From positions 51,966,938 to 52,030,937 of the forward strand of contig NC_087069.1 in the NCBI RefSeq assembly GCF_963678635.1: a stretch of DNA of 64,000 bases, written 5' to 3'. This DNA comes from Symsagittifera roscoffensis. Lineage: Eukaryota; Xenacoelomorpha; Acoela; Convolutidae. The position numbers and the translations under genes are program-made. Below are positions 47,600 to 60,245 of this stretch, piece by piece. Numbering within the stretch: position 1 is the first letter of the stretch; the number at the start of each line of letters is the position of its first letter. The notes below the pieces were generated by a model that was given only the letters and a program-made list of their open reading frames with translations, made no database searches and was not told the DNA's origin.

Positions 47600-50500
47600 A
47601 ACGTTTTGGAAACTTATAAGTAGGAAAAAAATAATTGAAATGAATAATATACATGCTGCAAAAATTGCTGTAAAGCTTTGATATCAGAATTTTATTAGAA
47701 AGATACAAATTTCGTAGATTTGATGTTATATTCAATCAAGAGCCCTGAAAGTTGTTTTTGAATTTATATATCAATTTATTTATTGAAAATTTGCAAATAG
47801 AAAATGTTCCTTGTTTTTTGTCAATGTATGAGAAACACTGACGAGGCAAATTTTGCTAGCCTAGACCATAGATTGTTTAGCAGGAGAAAATCTAGTATTC
47901 GATGCAAATAAGTATTTATAATGAAAAAAGTTTTCAGCGTTTAAATTGACATATAAAAATGAATAAGATAAACGAAATTGGCACAGACAGGAAGAAAGCG
48001 TACAGAATAAAAATTGTCCTATTTGAGCAGAGTAGAGAAAATTCTTAATTTGCGAGGTTTTTAAATTGAAGCTTTCAATAAATTCTGATATTATGTTAAA
48101 AAAGGAAAATATTTGCAGTCGCTTTAATGTTTTCATTTTTTCACTAGATTTTTACTCAGTTATCTGTTTCGTTTTTCAATGAACTAAGTGAAGACGCAAA
48201 TTTTGTTCTTGCAATTTTTTTTATAATTAACAGTTGATCACGTCGTGGCAATTAATTTTTGTCACCATTGCGTTTGTTTTCTTTTGAAGTTCACCTCAAT
48301 TTTAATTGCCTTATAGAAAGCAAACTACACTCTAACACAAAAATTAAGGGCGCGGCATAAACTTGATTCCCATTGAGTTTTAAAAATGGGGTTGGTGTTC
48401 CAGTGAGAAAAAAATTCTACTGAAGCAATTTTTTGTTTATAAATTTTTTTTCTGATCTCTTGCAATACTGGGGCATGCTTAACTGTATCATCCTGATTTG
48501 GATTTTTACTGAACTTTGGACCCAGAAAATTTCAAATATGTTGCCTTGGTTTGATATCTGAAAACTATTAGCTATGAAAAAGTTTCGATCTCCTATCAAA
48601 CCCTCTAATTTCACTTCTCCATTTGAGAATGTTTTGTGTCTGATTAGAAAGTTTTTAAGGAAAAAAGAAAGAAAGTTTCAAGACTTTGATGGACCTGGCA
48701 ACTGACGTGAATCCTACAAAATAAATCTGATATCCAAAAATTGAAGATTTTAGGAGAGCGTTTAATTATCCGATTACAAGTGTAGCCTAGAAATTTAATC
48801 CTAATCGGACGTTTTTCATAACACAAAAATTGCCTTTAAATGAATTGCAATTTTCACCAGATTCAAGCTTTATAATATAAACTTGAAGCTTAGCATTCCT
48901 GGGTTGACATGAACTAATTTCTGTTTAAAAAGTATTGTACTGACATGTCAAAAAATGCAAAGTGATTATGCAGACACGTTTTATGCTAGTGTTTCACTCT
49001 GATTTAATTCGATTTTTTCTCTTCAGATTTATATTTCGATCAATTGATTTTCCAATTTTAATGAAACATAAGGTTTTTTTATCAAATGTGAAATTTGACC
49101 GTAGATTATTTCATATCGTTTACAAAAATCTAACTCTCAAAGCTCAATCGCGGCTTTTAAATACCTGAGATTGGTCTGTGATCAATCTGTTCACCCAAGG
49201 CGACGAACCCGATACAACGCTTTTTTTTAGTTTTTAACAATTCATTAGAATCAAAAAAAAAATCTCAAATTTTGGATATAGGTATGCTAACAAACTTTAA
49301 AAATTGCTTCGTTTTGGAAATGCTTGGTGCTTTTTTTCAAAGCATTCAGATTGAATATTTTTTGAGTCCGGAAACGCTTCTCGTTCTGGTTTTATTTTGA
49401 ATGTTTTTGCCGAATAATTTTGTGGTTGCACTTCAGAAAATAAAAAATTAATTTGTTCTAAATACACTTTTTGTCGTTTTTGATGAAAACGGCTCTGCAA
49501 TTTTATTGATAAAAATAACAGAAAGACAAGCAAACTAATCGTTTACCAGAAAAATATATTGTTCACTTTTAATTCGTGTTTCAAATTTCAATGCTGGTGG
49601 AAAAACAAATTGATCGAACATCTCCAAATTACATTTTCGATTTCTCTTAACTTTTTGAAACTAGTTTCCTTCAGAAGGAACCACGAGCCTTTTTTGTTTT
49701 CTTTTCTTACATACTTGTATGTTTTTTTTAGTTCTCAAGATGAGAGAAAAACAGAAAAAGCAAAACAATTTTTGCTTAAAGGCTCAAATTGTTTTTAATA
49801 TGAGTAAACAAACTGCAAGATCGTATATCAAGCCGAGAAGTATAGAATCTTATATCGACCTCAAGTTCGTTTTTTCAATAACTTCCTCCTTTTGATCATC
49901 AGAAAGATTCTTTTTTAGTAAGAAAAAACACCAGAAAAATTTCTGTATCGCGCAAATTTGTTCTCAGGCAAATTTGTTATCTGTATCGCGCAAATTTGTT
50001 ATCACAAAAAAGATGGATAAAAATTGATTGAAAATAAAAAAAAATTAGATAAGCGAACCACATCTAAAAGTTGCCGAACCCTTTTTGCTATATCTGAAGC
50101 TAAGTGGATCCAAGCTTTAAGTTCATCAGAGCAAATTGTAAGACCTCTTAGATTTGGAAATTTTTCGATTAATAAAACCTGAAATGAGTTTCGTATAAGT
50201 CGTTTCACTCTTTTTATCAAAAAACATTCAAGGAGTTCTGACAGTTTCTCAGTCACACAGGCTTTTTGCTAACTATTTATCAGAAATTAATCAGATGTTT
50301 TATTGCGAAAACTGAGGCGTTCGTTTCTCATTGAAGGGTTTTCGCAACACAGGCGCTGCTTTCACAATTGTTTAGTTTTGATCAAGTTCGTGCTTGTAAC
50401 CAAGTTTTAAACCTAAAGCTTCTTCAGCTTAAATTTTTTCCAAGTAATTGCCTTGCTTTAGCAAGTTTCAAAGCAAAAAATTTTGCAGTTATTAGCTATA

Positions 50501-52588
50501 CGGCACTTAGTAATGTTTTTTTTTACCCTAACAAATGAGTGCTTAAGTTTCTACTAGTCTTATTACCTCGCCTTACTTCAAATTTTCCATTCGCTTGGTT
50601 CATCCCCTGAAGTAAAAAAACATAGACAAATTTCTCAAAATCAACTAATTTTGGTTTAAGGGATCAACATGTTGACAAGAACATTCAACTATATTTTAAT
50701 GGCTTTTCTTTGATAGATCAATCAGTTTTGTCTTTTCTCGTAAGAGTTTGATTTGTATACTTTTTCCAAGATTTTTAGGCTCCCCTGAAAAATGTTCACC
50801 AATTAGACTGTCATACTAAGCTAATTGTAAAACTTTTAAAAGAGTCATAAGAAAACAATATGCCTTTTTGTCGTTTACTACGTTTTTCATCTGAAACTAA
50901 TCGCAACACAAATTCCAGAGCGCCTAAAAATCAGAAACTTGATACCTAGGTTCAAAAAAAAACAACTACAACTTTCATCAAAACTGGAACAAACGCTTAC
51001 ACAAAATTAACAGATATCTGCGTACATTTAACAATAAATTAGGACACAATGATTTTTAGCTTGTATCTTTCCGTTGGGAATGATATCTGAGCAAAACTGG
51101 TTTGAGATATTCTCCACTCGTCATTATAAAAATCTGAAACGAGCTCTATTGTTTCCGAATTGAGACTAATTGGTAAAGTTTCAAACTCTCATAAATTTTT
51201 TCAAATGAACAGAACATTTTTCAAATTTTTGATCTCAGGATGCTAATAAACCTCAAACAGCAGCAAAAAAGATTGCAATATGATCTTGCTGAAAAATGAA
51301 AACAGCAAAATCATATGATCTAATTTTTTTTGCTAGAAGGCACAAAACTGAAAGTTGTGTTTTTCTCTGGTCACAATAAAGCAAAGCTTCGAATTTTATA
51401 TATGTGCTTTTTGAGCTTTAAAACAACACGTGCGGTTAATAAACACAAATGAGCAGAGAAAAAAATGATTTTTGTGCTGTTTTAAAATGACCAATTCTTA
51501 ACTTGCTAAACACATAATTTAATGCTTACAGTCATATGAAAACCGGTGAAAATTTAATATTGCTGTTCAAGAATGAACAAAATAGCGATTTAAGTATTTG
51601 TCTTTTTCGAGAGTGTTTATAGTTTTCATTGGTTCTAACAAATATTATTCGTTAAATCATCCAGCGGTCAGGGAAATTACTAAACTCAGACAAAACTTCG
51701 TCCCTCAGGTTTGTTTTAATTTTCTTTACACAGGTGTTTCACAGGTTAAAAATAGTTATAACGCTTTTGAAAAAAAAATAGTGAAAATCATGTAAGTCTG
51801 TACAACTCTTCAAAAAAAAGACTCAATAATTCATCCATTTGACGGGAAAATGTCCAGTAAAATCACTGTCAAATTTGCAATTATGGAAATTTTGATGTTT
51901 GGGAACCTGAGTTTGGGGCATATCGAAGGCAGAATGTATGCTTAACGCTTCATTGTTAAATTGCTTTTAAAATATTAGAGAACTTCTTTTTTTAGAACCA
52001 TTTTGTCTCCTTTTGGCGAAAACTTTATTGCTGCCGTTGATAATGTGTAATGATGAAAAATTATAGCCTCGAATACTGATATATTATGAGCCCCGAATAT
52101 TGATGAGAACCTTACTCTGAATAAAATATGAAAAACGTTCTTCTTATAAATTGCTTGGGATCCTTGTAATGCTCATGACATGTTTGGATTGACCTTAAAA
52201 CTCACAGAAAAACAACATTCCCGTGCTTGCCATGTGATGAAGATTCATACTTCTCACATAAATCGAATTTCCAATCAATTTCATGATAGATATACTTTTA
52301 ACACTTTTTCAGTTTTTTTGTGGAAAAATCTGCTGATATTGAGAAACGCCAAGATATTGAGAGGCGGAACATCCAAATTGCAACTAGGTTATGAATTCTT
52401 TTTTTCATGCTTGGAGATAAAAAAACATTTTTTCTCCCCAATTTTCTGTTTTTTTGGTTGATGGCAGTCTTCTTTTGGCTCCTCCCTTTAAGACATATAA
52501 TTTTTTTTAGTATTTCTATTCTTGTAGTTATCAAATCCCCCAGCTCCCACATAATATATATATATAATTAGATTAAATTGCTTCGGCA
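47600..52588. other. No gene seen between the GPCR and the F3 element
   Basis: AT-rich, with chance-like ORFs of 60-91 codons on both strands. One short direct repeat (CTGTATCGCGCAAATTTGTT at 49945 and 49980). Confidence 0.5.
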
Positions 52589-53392
52589 TCCCGCACCGAG
52601 AGTCCATTGATTTTAATTGATTATGTTGTGATTATATTGTCAGTATCGTTAAGATTAGGAAATATTTAAACCATAATAATCCATTAAAATTGGATTATAA
52701 TCCTAAGATTAATAAGGTCAAAAAAATCCATTTTAATTGACTATAACGGATTTTTTTTTTGGAGATCACTGATAAACGTACAAATTTGTTTTGAAATTAT
52801 CTGATTTCTTGTTTGGTGCAGTTGCCACATATACATTTAAATTTTAGAAAACTCACATTGGGTTTTATAAAATTTTCTCAATTTTTCCAACACTTTTCAA
52901 AAAAGTTTTAAATTTTTCCGCTTTTTGCGACTTTTTGTACCGACTATTTTCACCATTCAACTCACCTCCTCTACCTTCATTTCACTACCTCGAGTTTAAT
53001 CCTCCCCCCCCCCCCACACACACACACACACACACTTCATTCTATCCCCTCCCACAATGTTTAATAAAAACCAGATTATCTTACCCAACTTAATTTTGGG
53101 GAGAAAGATTAAACAAAATTTCATCAAGATCATTATTAGCCCACACACTTAGAGATATTGACTAGATATTCTTGAAAAAATTGGCAAAATATTTGCAAGA
53201 ATTATCAATTTTGGAGTTAAAAAAAGTTATAATCCATTATAATGAACTATATTGAATTTTTTTTTTCAAAAATTTTCAATTACAATGGAAATATAATCAG
53301 TTTAGTGGTCTGAAATTCACCTGTAAGGGATACTCATGGATTTTTTTGTGTCTCGGGAATCTATTGTAATCAATTATATTCCATGTGCGGGA
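52589..53392. mobile_element. F3 foldback element, copy 3
   Basis: Ends TCCCGCACCGAGAGTCCATT and (reverse complement) TCCCGCACATGGAATATAAT. Diverged ATTATAATCCATTATAAT units lie at both ends. The centre holds a C-run followed by (CA)n at 53000-53033, at the same relative position as the C/G-rich core of copy 2. Confidence 0.65.
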
Positions 53393-54700
53393 CCATAACC
53401 TCAAAAATCAATCTACTTTAAAAAATTTATAAAATGTCCAGAGGTGTTCTAAAATGGGATTGGTACCAGAAATAAGCAGGAAAATTTTTTTTTCTGACAA
53501 TTTTTAAGTTTTTGGATGAATTCCTATTTTTATCTGACTTATAAACTGGACAGTCTGGAAAACAAAGTTCATCAGGGAAAAGCAATATGGGTGTTTAATA
53601 TATTTTTTTTCTGTATAAGAGCAGAATATCTGTTTAGAAATTGTATGGCGAAAAAATGGTTGCATTGTAGTAATTCAAACTTGCTCATTTACTTTTTCAT
53701 ACCATAAGACCATCATCATTGGAATATTTGTAATGTTGTAGAGGAAATGCAAACTCAAAAAAACAGACGAAATTACGACTTTTCAGCAAAGTTTACTGTG
53801 AAAATTCTTCATACTTCAAATCTTGAACGAATATAAATTTTACATTTTACTTTATACCAATACCATAGTTGTGATTTATTCATTAGAGAGATTGCGTACG
53901 TTTAATAAGTTTTATCTGCGTTTCCAGCTGTTATAAGTTTTTTCTCTCTATTAAGTTTGCTCAAGCATGTTCGTTTAAATTATTTATTTATTCATAATGT
54001 GATAACCATCGCAGCTTTATTTTCATCTTGAATACAAATCAAGTTAGCCCATGTTTTTTGCAAAATTTATTGAACTTTTCTCAAAGTATAAAATTGAATC
54101 AAACAAAACATGCAAATGATATGGCCACCACCATAGCTTTACTTTCACTCATAACAGATTGTATCTGTTTTATAAACTGAGCTAAATTTTTGATCTAAGC
54201 GAAAGTTTTGGAGTTTTTATACAGAGCCATTTTATTTAAAAGTTTTACGTTTGTTCAAACATTGATTAATCTATACACAAAATCTTATAAAAGCCACCAC
54301 TGCGGCTTAATTTTAACGAAATGAAATTTGGAATATAAATTATGTTAGCTCACGGTTTTTTGCAAAATTTAATTTTGCTTCTATTCTAAAACAAAACTCA
54401 AGCATAAAACTTATTTTTCATTTAAAATGGCCACCTGCATAGATTCATTTTCTTTCAAAAGAATGTTACAACTAACCATATGATCTTTTTTGAACCGTAC
54501 GTTTAGTTGCTAGGTACATTTTTATACATTGAACATGATTATTGGTTTTATATATGCTCATTAAAGGATGAATCAAAGTTATAGCACGTGTAATGAAACG
54601 TTTCTTGTACTTTGACTGTAGAAATTAATTAATGATACTCAAAGTTTATCACCTCTCGTAATAAACAGGTAAGAATTTGATCATTTTGACGGAGAAGCGT
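53393..54700. other. No gene seen upstream of the TRIM-like gene
   Basis: AT-rich. Loosely repeated phrases (GCAGCTTTATTTT, GCGGCTTAATTTT, AAAATTTATTGAAC) recur every 100-300 bases around 54010-54440, hinting at an old degenerate tandem repeat. Confidence 0.4.
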
Positions 54701-54734
54701 GTAGATTTTTCTGATTTCCTATACACCTAATATT

Positions 54735-54965
54735 ATGGCTAAAAAAGAAGCATATTTTTCAATAAAAAAATTAAATAAATTAAAGCAACCGGAGGAAACA
54801 GGCGAAAAATTCAACCAAAATGTTTTCATGGAACCGAGTTTGAGTTCAAAACTGAAGCTGAGTTTTGATTTTTTTCCAAAAAACTCGACACGCGTTACAT
54901 TGCAAAGGCGCAAGTGTTTGCTCGAAGGTCGCCTGAGTTTAACAATAAAACGGTTTTCTGCATGA
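54735..54965 (+). CDS. Small ORF, unknown, low support
   Basis: A 76-codon ORF with a fair start context (ATTATGGCT) and a lysine-rich start (MAKKEAYFSIKKLNKLK), stopping at TGA 54963. It lies 500 bases upstream of the TRIM-like gene on the same strand. The opposite strand is also open for 105 codons, so strand choice is uncertain. No domain is recognised, and chance is a real possibility. Confidence 0.15.
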   Translation: MAKKEAYFSIKKLNKLKQPEETGEKFNQNVFMEPSLSSKLKLSFDFFPKNSTRVTLQRRKCLLEGRLSLTIKRFSA

Positions 54966-55440
54966 TGTTTTTGCGACTTTTTCCAAACATGATAAATTGA
55001 TCTACGTGTAAACTTGACTTTGCAAGAAACAAGCAATTGAATTTTTCAGCAATATAGATGCTATTTTAGATGCAACAAATTGCATTAAATTGACTTTTTT
55101 TGAAAATTTATACTTCAAAATTAATTATCTCAAACTCACTGATAAATTTTATTGATCAATGATAAAGTTCAAATCAAATTAACTACAATAACGGGGATTC
55201 CTACCTTAAAATTTTGTTCTCTTCATTTAAGAATTAATCGTCAATGATTCAATTCCTCAAAAGTGATTTCAAATTTCGTCACCATAATATATTACCTCAT
55301 AAAAATATTGTGCTAAAAGTTGAAATTTGTTGCAATTTTAAAAGCCTGATTTAACCCTGATGTAATGGCATGCTAGACATTTAGATACCATTGAAAACAA
55401 AGTTGGAAACGAATTAAACTTAAGCAGTTTATGTTTATAG

Positions 55441-55792
55441 ATTCAACTGGGATGTGAACCTAAAATGGAATTCGGCTCCTCGTCGGCAGCTGGGCCCTCT
55501 TCCAGCTACAGCCAGGAAAACCAACCCATTTTTGGAGTATGTCCAGCATGCCGTGAAAAATTGAAAGAGAGCCGCGTGTTGCCATGCGGACACTATGTTT
55601 GCGGTCCAGACTCGTCTAATAGATGTGCTATCAAAATAAGTGGCATGAGCAATCCAAGGTGTCCAGTTGAAAACTGCAAATACAACAAGACGAAATTCAG
55701 ACGCAAATTCACCCATGAAGATTTGGCTGACGGGCAACCAGAAATGTCATCAGCTGCACCACCTGAGTACAAATCCCGCCCACCATCGAGAG
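55441..55792 (+). CDS. TRIM-like gene, RING exon 1
   Basis: First coding exon of a RING/B-box/coiled-coil protein, probably an E3 ubiquitin ligase. Coding starts at ATG 55465 (context CTAAAATGG; TAG in frame at 55438). An AG boundary at 55439-55440 suggests a short 5' UTR exon start or trans-splice site. It runs to CGAGAG|GTAAAC at 55792/55793, giving 109 codons plus one base (phase 1). After a Ser/Ala-rich leader comes a RING: C26, C29, C41, H43, C46, C54, C66, C71, with core LPCGHYVC. Spacing between the fifth and sixth ligands is seven residues (GPDSSNR), where the paralogous exon at 58044 has two (NK), so zinc binding may be altered. A conserved tail follows (THEDLADGQP, then PPEYKSRPPSRG). 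The minus-strand ORF here is a shadow. Confidence 0.85.
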
Positions 55793-56924
55793 GTAAACCA
55801 AATTTTCATAACAAGACGCCGATTTCAATATGATTGATATGGCCTAAGTTGAAGGGTCCAATGGAAGTTCCCAGGTTCATTTTGGAGTCCTATCTTTCCA
55901 TGTGACCTGATGTTACTGGACTTAGAGATAAAATTTTAAGAAACATTTTTTGATGCGAAATTACTATTAGTTTTCACTATTGTGAGTTTCCAATCAGGAT
56001 TTTTAAAATTGAGTCTCGATCAAATAGTTAATTTTTTATTAAATTGAGATGAACACGTTAGATATTATAAAATGAATAAGTGGAATTTAAATTAAATCAA
56101 ATAACGTTTTCTAGTCTTTGCTAGTAATTTTTGTTAGTTGCAAATTTTTTTTAGCAATCCATGTTCGATCGAGAATTGTATCAAGTTTTTTGTACCTCTT
56201 TTCTGTCTTGTGATATTTTCAGTTTTCTTTTTCAATTCTGTAAAGATTAAGTCCAATTTTTTGCAAAATTCAACGCCATAATCTTCTGTCAATTCCAGTT
56301 TCACCCCAAAGTGAGAATAAAAAAGGTAGTTCAAATCCAGATAGCAGTCAAAAATGCCTCAGGCTAATATGATTAAATTTATAAGTGAAATGTCTTTGGT
56401 GGCAAAAACTAACCAAATCAGTAGGTCCGCTGCTCGGTGGTAATATTCATATTTTTTTCTAGATCGTGTTCCATCAAAAATTTTAAAAACTGAAATTAGC
56501 AAAGTTTTGGCACCTTTCAAAGTTTTATTGATACAGAGCCTTGGTAATGAACACTGGCTAGTTTTCGCGACATTTCTATTTCCATTTATTCCTTTTATGA
56601 AACCTTTCATTTTAATTTTTTGACGTGATCAAACTTTTCTCCAGCATCTAATTTTCGCCCGCAACGAATGGTCGCTTGCTGTCGGGAATTCTCAATTGGG
56701 ACAAAACTTTGTTTGCTGCGAATTGTCGCATCACGCACTTTCCCATATAGAATAGGTTTAAAAAAATTTCATGTAAAAGTCTTTTAATCTCACTGACCAT
56801 TTTGAGAATTCCACATAAGTGCCAACAAAAAAGATCAGAATACAAAAGTAAATACTCTAAGTATTATTATTTTGTATAATGTAAGCTTTCATGAACGCTT
56901 TTGTCCAAATAAATTTCAATTGAA

Positions 56925-57632
56925 AACAAGGCTGGTCGTATTAGGGCAAAGCCTTGAAACTTCCGACTGCTTCTTCGGTTTATGGAGCATTAATAACATA
57001 AGAAATTATGTTATAAAATAAAATGCATTTTTTTAGTTTTAGATTTTTTGTGCACACGCCATATAAAATCATCCCCCAAGCGCAATTTGTTTCAAAATCT
57101 TTCTCCCTCACGCCATATAAAGTAATAAAGGATAGCGAAACGGAATATTTGTGCTTAACATAACTAAAGTAACGGAACGTAACGTAAGTTACGGAATATT
57201 TGTGCTCGAGGTGGGCTTGTTTTCCTTCAGACAAATTTCGACTTTTTAACTAGGCGCTTTTGACGGAATTTTTTTTTCTATCATTCAAAAGTTTTCATTG
57301 TTTGAAGTTCTTAAGTTTGAAAAGATATTTCACCTGTGATTTTTTTGTTAAGTTTTGGGGGTTTAAAGATTGCCATTTTGAGAAAATTAACGCGCGATAT
57401 ATTTCTCTCTATGAACGCGTAGGCGGAGATTTAATCCGTCTTGGAAATCGTTCAAAATTAGCTATATTTGGTTCATTACTAGAAGCGAAACCTATCACTT
57501 TGAACGTTATATGTCGTGAAGGGGCTGATTCTTTCAAAAAAAAATCAATATTTTTTTTTACATTTACATTTGTTTTGTGATTGCTGCTCTATATACCTTA
57601 AAATGCTTCGCCCTGATACGAGCAATCTTGTT
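56925..57632. mobile_element. F1 element pair in inverted orientation
   Basis: A partial minus-oriented copy (56925 onward, AACAAGGCTGGTCGTATTAG, CACACGCCATATAAA) meets a plus-oriented copy. The latter reads GGAATATTTGTGCTCGAGG near 57194, the CG core near 57390, and ends CGCCCTGATACGAGCAATCT at 57608-57627. The junction around 57140-57200 repeats GTAACGGAA several times. Both outer ends are the same terminus, giving a long inverted structure. Confidence 0.65.
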
Positions 57633-58043
57633 AGGACATTTAAGTTAAATAGTATTTTGAAGGTAAATCATACGCTTTTTGATCAGTGTTGAAGACTTTA
57701 TAGGAATTGAGAAAAACCGGTGCGAATTTTTTTTGTTTTAGATGAATGAAAGCAAAAAGGGACAATTGTGTCTCGAAGATTTCCAAAGTTTCAGTTTAAT
57801 CTGTTTTTAATTCTGTTTTTTAATCCAATTAGTATGTTTTGAACAATGTTTCAGACCATAAAAAAGATGTAATTTTCTAGTTCTTATATTAGCACCTAAG
57901 AACATCTAAAATTTTCAAGTCTAGATTTTCGAATTATTTTTATTAATGAAAACAATTATGAACTGAAGTTTCTGTAAAAAAAAGCCCAGCAACCAATTAA
58001 ACTCGTTTCACGATTAAATTTCATTGAGAATATTTATGCATAG

Positions 58044-58358
58044 AGCCAACTCTTGTGAGAATGACTGCAAGAAGGTTTTCAACAAGAATGACAATTTCGT
58101 CCGTTCAAAGCATAGGAGAATGTCCTTCTTGTGGTAACAAACTGACATGTAGCCGAGTGATGCCTTGTGGACACTATGTGTGCAACAAATGCGCTATTTC
58201 CATTTGTGGAAAGAGTAATCCCAGATGTCCAGTTGACGATTGTAAGTACAGCAAGAGGGACTTCAGATGCAAGATCACACATGAGGATCTGGCTGACGGA
58301 CAACCAGATCTATCAACCGATTTGCCTCCTGAATACCAGTCGCGCCCGTCTTCAAGAG
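58044..58358 (+). CDS. TRIM-like gene, RING exon 2 (paralogous)
   Basis: Second RING exon, clearly a duplicate of the one at 55441. It runs from AG (ending 58043) to CAAGAG|GTAAAC at 58358/58359. It is 315 bases long and open in the phase-1 frame throughout, so it can follow exon 1 in frame (the joined codon reads Glu), or it can start at its own ATG 58061. RING ligands counted from that Met: C21, C24, C36, H38, C41, C44, C56, C61. This is canonical C3HC4 order, except that the last pair is C-x4-C (CPVDDC). The core MPCGHYVCNKCAISICGKSN and the tail THEDLADGQP plus PPEYQSRPSSRG match exon 1 closely. It is either an alternative first exon for a shared B-box/coiled-coil body or a second RING in series; sequence alone cannot decide. 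Confidence 0.85.
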
Positions 58359-59390
58359 GTAAACGAAAATATCCGCTTTCAAAGATGTTGCTTCTAAACC
58401 GAATTTAGGCACAATTTATCAAGTTTTTGGCAGTTCTTTTCACCCTTAATTGGTTTTAATTGTTACGTTTCAAAATTAACACATTTTTTTTCGTAGTTGA
58501 AATTGAGAACAAATAAACCCTACGAGCTAACTCTTCCTTGACTTCGTAAAGTGGTTGGTTGGAAAGAAAAAATTCACTCCAATTTTCAAATTTCTAGATC
58601 AAAACTTTGTTCATCTAGTTGCAAGTTTTGATTGCTCTAGACCCGCTTGCGGTACACTTGAGCAACAAAAAAGAGCTTCGAACCACTTGCAATACAATAC
58701 AATAAAGTCGAAAAATTATATAAAAAAACGAATTTGTTTTAAAAAACTAGGTCTATCATATGGACAAACTAGTTTTGAATAAAAAAACCAAGGCAGTAGA
58801 AATAGAGAAAATGATCGGAAAAAATTATCGAGCGGTAACGAAGGAAGCTAACCGAGCAAAAACCCCATTACGCTCAAAAAAATTGGTGACCTAAAATCTA
58901 AAAAAAAATTCAAGTCCTTTTTTTCTAAAATCACTTATACACACGCAGATAACAGCATCAAACGACTCAAAAATAGATCAATTAGCCCGTGTAAAAAAAA
59001 TAAAAACTATTAAACAGGAAAAAAAAAGAAAAAAAACAAAAAAAATCGAGTTGATAAAAATAAGAACAACATTAATAGCAAATTTCTCAAAGAACTATAA
59101 CACAAAAGCCAAAATGCTCAAAATATTTTTCTTGCAGAATCTATCGGAGGAGATGAGAAGATGAGGCCTGCGAATTAAATTAATTATGGGAAAAAGTCTA
59201 GTACCAAGTTGAAACACACTTGCGATCACTAGTTTAATTTAAAAAAAATTCGTTCAGATTTTTACTATCATGAAAAAGCCCAAATTATGGCAAAAAACTT
59301 TCGCAAATTCTTTCTTAATCATTGTTTTTGTAATTGAAAAATTTGATTTTTTTTGAAAAATTGTATTCAACAAATTTCTTTCGTTTTCAG

Positions 59391-59969
59391 TTTCTGCAAC
59401 ACCTATGTCACCAATTTCACCAACCTACTCTGACACATGTTCAAAGCCGAGACACAACAATGCGAAGCTCGATTTATTCTGCAACAAATGCAAAGAATCA
59501 GTTTGCAAACATTGTTGGAAATCAGACCATTCAGACAAAAAGAACCACGAAATTGTGCCTTTCTCGGTTCTCCTGAAAACTGAAAAAGATATTGAAACTC
59601 GAATTGGGCTCTACAAAACTGAGTGCTCTCAAATAAAAACGTTGGAATCAGAGTACAAGTTTATTCAAGAAGACATCGAAAAACTTCGACAAAAGCAAAA
59701 AGAAATTACAGAAACTTTTGTTTTGTCTGATCTGAGAAAAAGTTCAACTGAAGTTAAACTTGCTATGCAGAAGAATGTCGACGCTGTTATAAAATTGAAA
59801 GCCAAAATCGGTGCCCAGTTTGACAAAATAACTGAAAAACATGGCCAGATATTTGAGGATCACAGAAAACAAGCTGTTCTGGAAGAAACCTCGTTAGTCC
59901 CGAATGATACAGAAGAGAATGAAGACAACTCAGCAGTTGGTGACGAAGAATCCGATAATGAATTACCAG
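59391..59969 (+). CDS. TRIM-like gene, B-box and coiled-coil exon
   Basis: Exon between tcgttttcag (ending 59390) and CCAG|GTAAAT (59969/59970). It is 193 codons long and phase 1 in and out, so either RING exon (both ending in phase 1) joins in frame through a Val codon. After a Ser/Pro-rich linker it encodes a B-box zinc finger from Cys at about residue 15 of the exon: C-x4-H-x8-C-x2-C-x4-C-x2-C-x4-H-x5-H (CNKCKESVCKHCWKSDHSDK). There follows a long charged, heptad-like helical region (IETRIGLYKTECSQIKTLES onwards), the TRIM coiled coil used for dimerisation. The end is acidic (EENEDNSAVGDEESDNELP). No NHL, SPRY or filamin domain is seen, so this would be a short TRIM of the RING-B-box-coiled-coil type. 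Confidence 0.88.
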
Positions 59970-60245
59970 GTAAATTAACCAAATTATTGGCATAAGTTGA
60001 TTACCTAAAAATTTTAAAAAATGGCATAGACGAGAATTTGCACAAAATTTTGCCGTCAGTCAAACTGAATTTTTGAAGTTTCATTAGACGGAGGTATGTC
60101 TACTTCTCATTTTTCTTTTTTTTCAAGTTTACATTTAAAGGTGAAATTACAAGCAAGGCAAGTTTTTTTCTCAACAGACAAATTTGAATTGGTCAAAAAA
60201 ATACTTAATACATATATTTTTTTCAATTTTAACTATTTTTTTCAG

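Noticed and set aside
55435-55737. 100-codon minus ORF opposite RING exon 1
   Set aside because: Shadow frame; the plus strand has the conserved RING ligands and splice sites.
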